64,000 nucleotides of DNA from an uncultured beta proteobacterium (GTDB lineage: Bacteria > Pseudomonadota > Gammaproteobacteria > Burkholderiales > Burkholderiaceae_C). Within the stretch, counting starts at the first letter, position 1. The number at the start of each line of letters is the position of its first letter. The DNA lies in the NCBI GenBank assembly GCA_903886275.1, contig CAISLN010000127.1:1-64000 (forward strand). The letters run 5' to 3'. A model generated the notes under the pieces. That model was not told the DNA's origin, searched no databases, and worked only from the letters and a program-made list of their open reading frames with translations. This document shows positions 1 to 8,012 of the stretch, one piece after another. The position numbers and the translations under genes were made by a program.

Positions 1-303
1 ATTGGCTTGGAGCTGACCTGCCGCATTGAGCTCGAAGGCCACGGCCAGTTGGTGGCGGGCTTGCCCGGTGGGGGCGCGTCCAATCAGGGTGCGGGAGTGC
101 GCGAGATCTCTGGGCTCATCACGGCAGCGCGCTTTTGTGCCGAAGACAACCGGCACGCCATCTACGAGATCGAGATCCGGCCCTGGCTGTATCTGGCTAC
201 GCTGAGCACCGACTGCAAGGGGATTGCGGGTCAGTACCGCAACTACCTGCTGCCCACAACGCACACACCTGACAATTGGGTTGCACTGAGGAACAGTGCA
301 TGA
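1..303 (+). pseudogene. Truncated VgrG (type VI secretion spike) fragment
   Basis: The frame is open from the left edge. Its first ~70 codons resemble the N-terminal barrel region of Rhs/VgrG spike proteins: an IELEG stretch, then SGLITAARF, then EIRPWLYLA followed by STDCK, the usual run-up to the KIFQ segment of VgrG. Homology stops at about position 216. The rest is unrelated sequence ending at a TGA at 301-303, where an intact VgrG would continue for hundreds of residues. I see the N-terminal part off-window and the C-terminal part lost, so this is a remnant. The source (deletion or an old Rhs/Vgr rearrangement) is inference. Confidence 0.6.
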
Positions 304-391
304 ATTTCATAAACGTAGCGCGCAGCCGCTATCGAATATCCGGCCAACCATATCCGAAGACATCCCATTTGAAATCGGCCCACACACCGCC

Positions 392-3337
392 TCAATTCAA
401 GCCCAGCCGGTACACCACCTTCGACGACCCCATCACAAAGTACAGGGTGCTTGCGCTCAGCATGACCTGATTCGGCGCTGCGTCTATCAGTGCCTTAGAA
501 GACTGGGTGCTTGCATTCCAACTGTAGGTCTTGCCCAGTTCCCCAAACACCACAAAGCCACCACCCGCGCCGTAAAGGACGGTGGAAGGCGCGCCTGAAA
601 TTGCGCTCGTGGCGCCACCCACCAGGGCCTTGAGCGCGATGGCCGCGCTGGAGGATTCGGTCCAGGCCAGCACTCCGTCATGCAGTTGGAAGTTGTCATT
701 GGCGTTGCTCGACACCGCAACGGTCGCGCCGCCTGCCAAGGCTTGACTCATGATGGTGCTGCCAGCGCTGCAGGGCACGGTAGTGGTGCTACAGCTAGTG
801 TTGCCGCCAATGGGCGTCTGCAACCAGGCCACGGTCTGGCCGTCGGTCTGGGGATAGATGCTGCGTGCGCCAGCAATGGATATTTTTGTGGAGGTGAGGG
901 TTGCCGAAGACCATCGGTAAACATCAAAAACGGACGTCGTACCCGAGCCCGAGGTCTGTGCCCAGTAGAAGAAGGTCACGTTGCCCTTGGCGTCCACAAA
1001 AAAATCGTACGCCGTGTTGCCCAAATAGTTGGCCCCTGCGGGTTGAGCGATGGTGCTATAGACCCCGGTGGCAACACTGTACCGCGTGTAGGTTCCCGCA
1101 TTGGCGCCCGCGGCATCTATCCAAATTACGTTGCCACCATGCGCCTTTGGATACTGCTCGTAGGCACGCCCGCCACCGACATTGCTGGTGGCCGCATTGG
1201 GGTTGACATTGGATAGATTGGTCTTTTCCCCCGCAGGACTGAATTGATAGATGCAATCGAGCGGGCAATCCGAGTACCCGGTCCCGGTCGAACCCAAATA
1301 CCCACCCTCGACAAAAACATAGCCCCCATCCATGGCCCAGTTGTAGAGGTAGGGAATGCTGCTCGCCCCTTGCAAAGTGACCTCGGTGTTCGCCGTGGTG
1401 TTGCGAACCCGGTAGCTGCCGTCGTCTGCCTTGTACAAAACCGTTGCCGGGTTCGATGCATCAACGGCGATGAGTTGGCCATTGGCGCCCAAAGTAAAAC
1501 TTGGCGTATAGGCAAGCGCCGCACCCGAAGTGACCGTCACGGTGCGCTGAATCACGGTCACGCCAGCGCTGCTGTCTGTGGCGCGCACCGTGAGCGTGTA
1601 AGAGCCCGGAGTCAAACCGGCCAGGCTCATGCTGGCGCTAAAGGACTGGCTGGTCGAACGCATGAACTCATAATCGCCAAGGCTGGCTAGCACGGTCACT
1701 GCGCCCGCCTTATCGGTGGAGTAGCTTCCGGTGAGGCTGAGTGATCCGTTGACGAAACCTCCATCCACCGGCGTGTTCACTACCAGCCCTGGCAGGTTGG
1801 ATATGGGCACCAAGACCGTTGTGCTTTTGCTATTGTTCGCGCTATCGGTAGCAGTCACCAGCATGCTGTGACTGCCCGAGCCCGCAGCGGCGGCATTCAG
1901 GCTAAAGCGATACAGGTTGTTGCTGCTGCAAGCCATGCGCGAAGCGCAGGCATTGGGCGCCGTCAAACTGCCAACCGAGACGCCGTCCAACGCTGCCTCT
2001 ACACGGGCAATGCCAAACTGCGAACTGGCGCTGACATCGACAGTGATGGTGCCCGTTGTGCCCGAGACCCCGGCACTGACTGCCAGATTGGCGTTCGATA
2101 CCGAGACCGTGCGCCGTATCTCCAGGTAAGAGTCGGTCGCCACCTGAACCTTGGCCAGAACCAAATGGGCGCTATTGGTCTCTGTCGAGGTGTTCCATGT
2201 CAGCGCATTGCCCACCCCTGCACCGCCCGAACCCAGCAGGCGCAGGTCGCTGTACCAGGTGACCGTTGGATAGGCAGTTGCGCTGCCAATGGATAGCTTG
2301 ACGGCACCCGACACCGGCTCCACCTGGTCAAGAGCGATGCTGGCGGTACTTGCGGAGCTGGGGGAAACGCTGACGCTGCTTTGGCCCTGTGGAGTGGCAA
2401 TTACCACGGTGCCAGAAGCCATGACCGCCACAACCCGATAGATGGTGGCCACGGTGAGCGCGCGTTGCCACTGCATGGCCTGCCCGCTGCCGCCCACACC
2501 TGCGATAGCCTCGACCAGGCTAAAGCTGCCGTCCGCATTTTGCGTTTCAATGCGATAGTGGGTGCCGCCTGGAAAGGCGTCAACCCACTGCAGCAATACC
2601 GTGTTGGTGCTGAGATTCAAGGTCGAGGTAAGCTGGCTCTGGTTGGCGGCCACGCGGTCCACCACCATTTGCTTGACGGCAGCATTGCCGCTTGATTGGG
2701 CCAAGGCAGAAACCACCTGCTCCAGCTGGGTCGCGTTGAGCTTGCCCTTGAGCACATCGAGCAATTTGTCTTGCGCATCGCCGCCTGCGGCATTGGCAGC
2801 ACTTGCAGCCATCAGTGCGGTGCTGGCAAAGCTGGCGATGGCGCTGGTGTCAATGGCACCCTGCAAGACCGAGCCGACATCGGCTTGGGCAAGCAGCAAC
2901 GCGTTTGGGGTGATGGCGCGGGCGGCCGTTGCGGCATCAAAGGCCGCAAAGAAGGTGGAAGGCTCCTGGCCAAGGACCCTGGCGGTCAGCATCTCGGTCA
3001 GTGGGGTGATGTTGGCAGTCAGGCTGACGGCCAAGCCATGCAGCTTTTTTCCGTCCGCAGGGTTGCTCAGCTCCAGCATGCAAGGCAGGGTGCCGCCGGT
3101 GATGTGGAGCTGGTAGTTACCGTCGGATGCGGTGGTGGCGGCTCCATTGCCGCTCTGGCATTTTGCGGTAATGCTTGCCCCGGCAATCGCAAGGCCGCTC
3201 GCCGCAGTGCCGCTCAGGGTCAGCGCCGCAGCATCGGGCGCGACGTTAGCGAAAGATGTATCACCGCCACCGCATGCACTCAGCATGCCGGCACCGACCA
3301 AGATCCAAGAATAAAGTGCCGCCCTGGAATGTCTCAT
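392..3337 (-). CDS. Large surface lipoprotein with Ig-like and propeller-like regions
   Basis: Predicted protein of 981 aa. The start at 3337 is chosen because AAGGGGG lies just upstream and the first 22 residues form a lipoprotein signal with lipobox LSAC (Cys22), followed by GGGD; the frame runs 80 codons further upstream without signal features. After the lipid anchor comes a Thr/Ala/Ser-rich region with a carboxypeptidase-regulatory-like segment (residues ~35-90) and a helical stretch. Next are beta-rich Ig-like modules (middle third), with SLTGSY and SYTLTVRATDSS typical of Big/PKD-type folds. The last ~300 residues have repeated Gly/Asp/Trp-rich strands resembling a beta-propeller. No catalytic motif was recognised. 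An outer-membrane-anchored adhesin or polymer-binding role is inference. The gene stands alone beside the VgrG fragment. Confidence 0.75.
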   Translation of the reverse strand: MRHSRAALYSWILVGAGMLSACGGGDTSFANVAPDAAALTLSGTAASGLAIAGASITAKCQSGNGAATTASDGNYQLHITGGTLPCMLELSNPADGKKLHGLAVSLTANITPLTEMLTARVLGQEPSTFFAAFDAATAARAITPNALLLAQADVGSVLQGAIDTSAIASFASTALMAASAANAAGGDAQDKLLDVLKGKLNATQLEQVVSALAQSSGNAAVKQMVVDRVAANQSQLTSTLNLSTNTVLLQWVDAFPGGTHYRIETQNADGSFSLVEAIAGVGGSGQAMQWQRALTVATIYRVVAVMASGTVVIATPQGQSSVSVSPSSASTASIALDQVEPVSGAVKLSIGSATAYPTVTWYSDLRLLGSGGAGVGNALTWNTSTETNSAHLVLAKVQVATDSYLEIRRTVSVSNANLAVSAGVSGTTGTITVDVSASSQFGIARVEAALDGVSVGSLTAPNACASRMACSSNNLYRFSLNAAAAGSGSHSMLVTATDSANNSKSTTVLVPISNLPGLVVNTPVDGGFVNGSLSLTGSYSTDKAGAVTVLASLGDYEFMRSTSQSFSASMSLAGLTPGSYTLTVRATDSSAGVTVIQRTVTVTSGAALAYTPSFTLGANGQLIAVDASNPATVLYKADDGSYRVRNTTANTEVTLQGASSIPYLYNWAMDGGYVFVEGGYLGSTGTGYSDCPLDCIYQFSPAGEKTNLSNVNPNAATSNVGGGRAYEQYPKAHGGNVIWIDAAGANAGTYTRYSVATGVYSTIAQPAGANYLGNTAYDFFVDAKGNVTFFYWAQTSGSGTTSVFDVYRWSSATLTSTKISIAGARSIYPQTDGQTVAWLQTPIGGNTSCSTTTVPCSAGSTIMSQALAGGATVAVSSNANDNFQLHDGVLAWTESSSAAIALKALVGGATSAISGAPSTVLYGAGGGFVVFGELGKTYSWNASTQSSKALIDAAPNQVMLSASTLYFVMGSSKVVYRLGLN

Positions 3338-3663
3338 TGGAACCCCCTTGCCATGTAATGATCTCAGGCCAGCAACGCACGCCCCAGCCCGTCGCCCATT
3401 CTGGGTTGCGGGCAGGTGCAGCCGGCTGATACAGGTCAACCGCCCCGGTGTCGCATGGCGAATGCCCAGGGCACAAGCGACTGCCATTTTTTGATTGGCT
3501 GGCGTCCGGCCCAAGCCGTTACACTCCACCCCTCTGTGGGTCTGCCTTGATGGAGCAGATGGCCGCGCAAGGGGCAAAGCCCAGGCTCAAAAGCCACAAA
3601 AGCCCTTGCAAAAATCGCCACGGCTTTTTTCAGGCACCACACCATCATTTACGGAAAGAAAAC
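3338..3663. other. Intergenic region between divergent genes
   Basis: 326 bases between the large lipoprotein gene (minus) and the small gene at 3664 (plus). It must carry both promoters, but I could not pick a convincing -35/-10 pair. A Shine-Dalgarno-like GGAAAG precedes 3664, and AAGGGGG on the minus strand precedes 3337. No RNA gene or repeat was recognised. Confidence 0.5.
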
Positions 3664-3921
3664 ATGTTCGACACAAGCGGCAAATGGATTTACCTCGACA
3701 CGGTTGAGGACTTTGACAACGGCCTGTCTGATCTGATTGAGTACTGGTCCAGCGCCGACCCAAGCATCACCCAGGCCCTTAAAGACTCCGCCCTCGCCCA
3801 CTTCAAGGAAAACCTCGAAGGTGCATTGCTCAACTGGGCCGACAACAAGGCCAAGTGCAAAAAATACACCGCCATCGGCACGGAACTGGCAGAGTTTGAA
3901 GAAGTGATCAAGCTGGGCTGA
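3664..3921 (+). CDS. Small acidic hypothetical protein (85 aa)
   Basis: 85 residues, starting at the ATG preceded by GGAAAG; the frame is open further upstream but without a better start. The protein is acidic and probably helical (FDNGLSDLIEYW, ALAHFKENLEGALLNW), with no signal peptide or membrane segment and a single Cys in KAKCKKY. I do not recognise the family. Its ribosome-binding site and clean codon use support a real gene. It is followed 75 bases downstream by the DUF5710 gene on the same strand, so the two could be co-transcribed. Confidence 0.6.
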   Translation: MFDTSGKWIYLDTVEDFDNGLSDLIEYWSSADPSITQALKDSALAHFKENLEGALLNWADNKAKCKKYTAIGTELAEFEEVIKLG

Positions 3922-3996
3922 GGCACGCACTGCGCGTGAGCGCAGGGTAAGCACAGGCGCTTCGGACGCATTTGTGCGAAGGCGATAATCGCCGCC

Positions 3997-4284
3997 ATGC
4001 GAATCAATTTAAAGACCCCCTTCGCTGACAAGGAAGCGGCCAAGGCGCTAGGCGCACGTTGGGATGGCGCCAAAAAAATCTGGTACATCACCGACGTGGC
4101 GGACCTCACACCGTTCATGCGCTGGATACCGGACCTGGCCACAGCAACTGCCAGCAACGCTGCAGCACCGACTGCCCAGGCAGCCACCCGGCAATCTGCC
4201 GGCGTCATCACCCGACCCACTGCGGCCGTGGCGCACTGCGGCTGTGCAGCCCTACCCTGGATCGACTGCGAACACACAGCCTGA
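3997..4284 (+). CDS. DUF5710 domain protein
   Basis: 95 aa. The first ~45 residues match the DUF5710 pattern: MRINLKTPFADKEAAKALGA, then RWDGAKKIWYI and DLTPFMRW. This small domain is found alone or fused to primase-like and nuclease proteins; its function is unknown, and a nucleic-acid-linked role is only suggested by such fusions. The rest is an Ala/Thr/Pro-rich linker and a short tail with Cys and His (HCGCAALPW, DCEH), which might bind metal. A related RGYRWNAEQRVW segment ends the exonuclease encoded at 11875-12963. Confidence 0.65.
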   Translation: MRINLKTPFADKEAAKALGARWDGAKKIWYITDVADLTPFMRWIPDLATATASNAAAPTAQAATRQSAGVITRPTAAVAHCGCAALPWIDCEHTA

Positions 4285-4715
4285 AGCCAGCACTGCAAGT
4301 GGACCAGCCCATGGCGTGCGATCTGCAGCTCACCATTCGCTCGCTCAGCGCCCACGCCCTGCTGCGCGGCCTCAAGCCGATTCTGGTGCACGCGGGATGA
4401 ACCCTGCCTCAAGCGCTTGCTGCCCTGGTCAGGCGGACATTCCTGCGTGCGGCCCAGCGGGTCGGCCCAGTCAGACGGCCCTATGACCTGCCGCGTTGAC
4501 GCTTATCAATGGGGTAACACCTTTCGGTTAGAGAATTTAATTCTCGCTATCCATCCCTTGAAAGGTTAATCATGAAAATAAATTTCCTGAGCGCCTCACC
4601 CTGTTTCTTGGAGCGATGAAGGCTCTCTCATCGCGGCTTGCGGTGGTGCTTCAAGTAGCTCAATCCATGAGCGGGTTCTTTCGTTTCACGGAGAATTAAA
4701 TGGGAGAGTTTAAAA
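4285..4715 (+). promoter_or_regulatory. Candidate structured leader upstream of the secreted protein gene
   Basis: A 431-base stretch without a long gene, more AT-rich than its surroundings from about 4500 on. It contains ACCTTTC at 4519-4525 pairing with GAAAGGT at 4560-4566. That pair encloses a perfect GAGAAT/ATTCTC hairpin (4531-4545). A second hairpin is GCGATGA/TCATCGC (4613-4619 and 4628-4634), and a third GCTCA/TGAGC (4658-4662 and 4668-4672). No known riboswitch consensus was recognised. These are visible pairings; that they form a regulatory leader for the gene at 4716 is inference. Confidence 0.35.
4572..4619 (+). CDS. Possible 15-codon leader peptide
   Basis: A short ORF encoding MKINFLSASPCFLER. 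Its ATG is preceded at good spacing by AAAGG, and that Shine-Dalgarno lies inside the 4519-4525/4560-4566 pairing. Its stop codon falls at the 5' arm of the next hairpin (4613-4634). This arrangement is what translation-coupled leaders look like, but a chance ORF of this size is easy to obtain and no run of one amino acid suggests attenuation. Low confidence. Confidence 0.25.
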   Translation: MKINFLSASPCFLER

Positions 4716-5123
4716 ATGAAGAATGCAATATTGGCAATTGCTATTGCGACGGCCTCTACCGTGGCCCTCGCGTCAACCCTGGTTATCCAGTGGGAGGCCC
4801 CGAGCGGCAACAAATACACCTACTACCTCGACAAAGGATCGGCACGGTCCATGAAGACAAGCGCAGGTGACATGGTGACTGCGAAAGTCGAAGTCATGGA
4901 TGCCCAAGGCGTACTGATGACAGAGGGCAATGTTGTGGCATCGGGATGCAACCTTGAGGTGCCCGCAGGACAGGCCGGTTTGCTCGATGACGACAATGCG
5001 TTGATCCCGGGCACCCATCTCGCTCGCTGGTCTATGGTGGAGTTCAAAGCCGGCTCCACCAAAATAGCTGTCATCCTGGCAGGGCACACCTGTTTGGCTG
5101 CGTTAGAAAATTCTGCCTTATAA
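4716..5123 (+). CDS. Small secreted hypothetical protein
   Basis: 135 aa. The first ~20 residues are a Sec-type signal (MKNAILAIAIATASTVALAS) with likely cleavage after ALA. The mature part is a small, probably beta-rich domain: VIQWEAPSGNKYTYYLDKGS, then KVEVMDAQGVLM and TKIAVILAGHTC. Two cysteines (VVASGCNL and GHTCLA) could form a disulfide in the periplasm. I do not recognise the family. It is preceded by the unusual structured leader and ends 20 bases from the convergent FNR-like gene. Confidence 0.65.
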   Translation: MKNAILAIAIATASTVALASTLVIQWEAPSGNKYTYYLDKGSARSMKTSAGDMVTAKVEVMDAQGVLMTEGNVVASGCNLEVPAGQAGLLDDDNALIPGTHLARWSMVEFKAGSTKIAVILAGHTCLAALENSAL

Positions 5124-5143
5124 GGGCAGGATCGATTGCCAGC

Positions 5144-5938
5144 CTAACCCTCAAAGGCACGCAAGGCCTCGGGAGCAAGCAGCGTCACTTCGCGGCTGGC
5201 TATTTCAATCATGCCTTGGTGATGCAGCATGGACAGCGCGCGGCTGACCGTTTCGAGCGACATACTCAGATAGTTGCCAATGTCACGCCGCGTCATGGTC
5301 AGCGTGAAGCGGCGCGGTGAACAGCCGATATTGGCAAAGCAAGCGGATTGCTGCAAGAGAAAGCGCGCCACACGCACATCCGAGCGAGCAGCGTGCGAGA
5401 CCGTGTAAGAGAGCTGCTCGCAGGTTATTTGCCGACTGATGGCCCAGTACAGCACCTGTTCCAAATCGTCGCAGTTGCGCCCGGGAGAAAATAATTGCAC
5501 AGAGGGCAGGCACACCACATGGCAATCGGTCAAGGCCAAGACCTCGCACCAGTGCTGCTTTTTGCAAACGCCGTCCGCGCCCAGCAGATCGCCCTTCATG
5601 TGAAAGGCAATCACATTTTCACTGCCGTCATGGTGGGTCACGACAGACTTGAGTGCTCCCGAACGCACGACATACAAGCCATCGAAAGCCGCCCCCATGG
5701 AAAACACGGACTGCCCGGCACGCATACGCCGATGGGGAAAGATATGCGTGCAACAGGCCCCTGTGGCGGCCCCCTCAAATCGCAGCATACGCATGACATC
5801 TTGCAGACTGGAGCCGTCGCATGTCTTGCGCAGTGACCATGGCTGGGACAAGGCTGGCGAACAGGCCGCATTGGACTCTGAACGCTTGCCTGCTGTTTGG
5901 ATTTGGCTATACACGCAATGAACCTCCACACGCACCAT
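5144..5938 (-). CDS. FNR/CRP-family transcription regulator, Cys-rich
   Basis: 264 aa from the ATG at 5938; AGGAG lies ~17 bases upstream and other starts are possible. Residues ~75-190 form a cyclic-nucleotide-binding-type sensory barrel (RMRAGQSVFSMG, LYVVRSGALKS, FHMKGDLLGADG). The C-terminal end is an FNR-type helix-turn-helix (LTMTRRDIGNYLSMSLETVS), close to the DNA-reading helix of E. coli FNR. The Cys near VVCLP aligns with the central cluster Cys of FNR, but the N-terminal trio of FNR is not present in its usual spacing; instead there are scattered cysteines including a CC pair. It may therefore not bind a classical 4Fe-4S cluster. Its target genes are unknown; the divergent neighbour at 6172 is a candidate. 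Confidence 0.85.
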   Translation of the reverse strand: MVRVEVHCVYSQIQTAGKRSESNAACSPALSQPWSLRKTCDGSSLQDVMRMLRFEGAATGACCTHIFPHRRMRAGQSVFSMGAAFDGLYVVRSGALKSVVTHHDGSENVIAFHMKGDLLGADGVCKKQHWCEVLALTDCHVVCLPSVQLFSPGRNCDDLEQVLYWAISRQITCEQLSYTVSHAARSDVRVARFLLQQSACFANIGCSPRRFTLTMTRRDIGNYLSMSLETVSRALSMLHHQGMIEIASREVTLLAPEALRAFEG

Positions 5939-6171
5939 GCACCCGGTGGGCGCACTCCTAAATGCCAAGTTGGAACTCTATGTGTCGGCATGCCTTGCGT
6001 CAAATTCCGCACCTAATACCCAGATGCAGGCATGCCACAGGTTCGCCGTGGCATGCGAACAAGGGCAGCAGCGCCCCGGACACCGGGCGCTTTACCCCGC
6101 CAATGCCCACTTGAATTGTCATCGCGTGGCCTCATGATGTGTCTGTTCAATTTTTTTTCGAGGATTCTCCT

Positions 6172-7095
6172 ATGCGTTCCATCTCCCTGTTTCAATCTGC
6201 CCTGCGTTGGTTGGTGCTAGCTGGCTTTCTCAGTGCCGGCCTGGCGATGGCTCAGCAGGAGCCGACCATGAACCAGATCTACAGCGCGGCCCAGGCCGGC
6301 AAACTCGACCAGGCCCAGGTCATGCTGCAGCAGGTGCTGGTGGCCCACCCCAAGAGCGCCAAGGCGCACTTTGTGCAGGCCGAGCTGTCTGCGCGCCAAG
6401 GCAACTTGCCCAAGGCGCGCGAGGCCCTGAGCCAGGCACAAACCCTGGCGCCCGGTCTGCCCTTTGCCAAGCCCGAGGCGGTGCAGGCTCTGGAAAAGCA
6501 GCTGACAGCCCCACGCGCAATGGCGGTTCCGGCCACTGCCTCGGCCAGCTATAACGCAGCCCCCCAAGCCAAGTCCTCAAGCTCTTGGCTCTTGCCCGCT
6601 GTGCTAGCGGCTGCGGCGATTGGCGCTGGCTATTTCATCTTTCGCCGCAAGCCGGCGCAGACCTTTAACCAGGCGCCAAGCAACAGCCTGAGCGGCACAC
6701 AAGGCTTTGGCAACGGCATGCAAGCGCCCATGCAAGCCGGCATGCAGCCTGGTATGCAGGCGGCCTATGGCCAACAACCCATGTACGGTCAACCCGGCTA
6801 TGGTCAACCTGGATATGGACAACAAGGCTATGGCCAGCCTGCAGGCAGCGGCCTGGGCGGAAAAATCATGGGTGGCGTGGCCGCCGGTCTGGCAGTGGGT
6901 GCCGGCGTGATGGCGGCCGAAGCGATTGGTCGCAACCTAATGGGCAACCACGACACCAGTGCCAATAGCAACAACGCTGCCAGCCATGAGCCGGTCAACA
7001 GCAACCCCGACATGGGCGGTCAGAACTTTGGCGTCAACGATACCAGTTGGGATGATGCCGGCTCTTCCAATGGCGGCGGCGATTGGGACAACTGA
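6172..7095 (+). CDS. TPR protein with membrane segment and GYGQ-rich, glycine-zipper tail
   Basis: 307 aa; the start at the ATG after a GAGG site gives a signal sequence ending near AMAQQ. Residues ~28-110 form two or three tetratricopeptide-like helical pairs (AAQAGKLDQAQVMLQQVL, AELSARQGNLPKAREALSQA). A transmembrane segment follows (SWLLPAVLAAAAIGAGYFIF), then a Gly/Met/Gln/Tyr-rich stretch with repeated GYGQ at ~203-223, and a glycine-zipper-like helix (KIMGGVAAGLAVGAGVMAAE). The tail is acidic, ending in DWDN. Probably an envelope-associated scaffold; function unknown. The GYGQ repeat is low complexity and likely to vary in length between strains. Confidence 0.7.
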   Translation: MRSISLFQSALRWLVLAGFLSAGLAMAQQEPTMNQIYSAAQAGKLDQAQVMLQQVLVAHPKSAKAHFVQAELSARQGNLPKAREALSQAQTLAPGLPFAKPEAVQALEKQLTAPRAMAVPATASASYNAAPQAKSSSSWLLPAVLAAAAIGAGYFIFRRKPAQTFNQAPSNSLSGTQGFGNGMQAPMQAGMQPGMQAAYGQQPMYGQPGYGQPGYGQQGYGQPAGSGLGGKIMGGVAAGLAVGAGVMAAEAIGRNLMGNHDTSANSNNAASHEPVNSNPDMGGQNFGVNDTSWDDAGSSNGGGDWDN

Positions 7096-7191
7096 TACCG
7101 GATGTAAAGACTGTCAGCCAAACCCGGGGCACCAAGCGTTAAGGGAAGATCAGGCCATGCAACTGCATTGGCATTTTTTGGGAGTTTCTCC

Positions 7192-7875
7192 ATGAAAAAA
7201 CCTCTTATCTTTGTTTTAGCGCTGGGCGCCAGTGTGACCTGGGCTGTGGATCTGGCCCGTGTGCTTTCTGCTACCCCAGTGATGCAGCAGGTAGCGGTTC
7301 CGCGACAGGTCTGCAGCGACCAGGAAGTGGCGGTTCAGCAGCCCAAATCTGGCGCCGGTGCCGTGGTCGGCGCCATTGTGGGTGGCGCCCTGGGCAATGC
7401 GGCCGGCGGCCATGGCAGCGGACGTGCCGCAGCCACGGTGCTGGGTGCCGTAGGCGGCTCGGTGCTGGGCGAGCGCATTGAGGGTTCGCCCGAACCCGAG
7501 TTGCGCACCGTGCAGCGCTGCACCACGCAGACCGTCTATGAAAATCGCGCGGTGGCCTACAACGTGGTCTATGAATTCGCTGGCAAGCAATACACAGCGC
7601 AAATGCCGCACGATCCCGGCCCCACATTGGCCCTGCAAATCGGCCCGGTAGGCGCTACCACCAATACGCAAGCCCAGAGCTACCCCGCCGACATACCGGT
7701 CTATACAGACCCGCCTGCCGTGGTGCGCACGCAACCAGTCTATCCAAGCTATCCCATCTATCCAATCTATTCCCCGCCCCCCTACTACTATCCGCCGGTC
7801 ACCTTTGACTTCGGCTTTGGCTACTGGGGCGGTGACTACCGGCGCGGCTACCGTAGCCACCGCCACTGGCGTTAA
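7192..7875 (+). CDS. Glycine-zipper 2TM outer-membrane-type protein
   Basis: 227 aa, start at ATG 7192 after GGGAG. A short signal sequence (MKKPLIFVLALGASVTWA) is followed by a glycine-zipper pair (GAGAVVGAIVGGALGNAAGG, then AAATVLGAVGGSVLGERIEG) typical of the Gly-zipper 2TM domain of SlyB/OmpA-associated proteins. Two cysteines (QVCSD and QRCTT) flank the zipper. After ~residue 165 the chain becomes Pro/Tyr-rich (YPSYPIYPIY) and ends in an Arg/His-rich tail. Lacking a lipobox, it is probably a periplasmic or membrane-inserted protein. It follows the other glycine-zipper gene by ~100 bases in the same direction. Confidence 0.75.
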   Translation: MKKPLIFVLALGASVTWAVDLARVLSATPVMQQVAVPRQVCSDQEVAVQQPKSGAGAVVGAIVGGALGNAAGGHGSGRAAATVLGAVGGSVLGERIEGSPEPELRTVQRCTTQTVYENRAVAYNVVYEFAGKQYTAQMPHDPGPTLALQIGPVGATTNTQAQSYPADIPVYTDPPAVVRTQPVYPSYPIYPIYSPPPYYYPPVTFDFGFGYWGGDYRRGYRSHRHWR

Positions 7876-7896
7876 AGCCAGGGCATAAAAAATCAA

Positions 7897-8010
7897 CTAG
7901 GCGATCGAGTCGTCAGGGGCCGGATGCATGGCGCCCGACCCGTCCAAGTGTTGCGACGTGGGAAAGCGCAGGTCCACCACGCGCAAAGCGGCAATGACAG
8001 TCTTGGCGGA
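7897..8010 (-). pseudogene. 5' remnant of L-fuconate dehydratase gene
   Basis: Immediately after the FAH-hydrolase stop, the minus strand reads 37 codons closely matching the N-terminus of enolase-superfamily L-fuconate dehydratase: TVIAALRVVDLRFPTS, then LDGSGAM, then a PDD in place of PDPDYS. A TAG at 7899-7897 ends it. No start codon is present in frame, and nothing of the remaining ~400 residues (metal-binding barrel) is found. The match was made by reading the translation against the known family pattern (DVRFPTS...LDGSDAMNPDPDYS). It indicates that a fuconate dehydratase gene once followed the hydrolase gene and was deleted. Confidence 0.65.
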
Positions 8011-8012
8011 CC

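Noticed and set aside
4285..4715. Known riboswitch in the leader
   Set aside because: I compared by eye with c-di-GMP-I, cobalamin, TPP and glycine patterns and found no conserved core.
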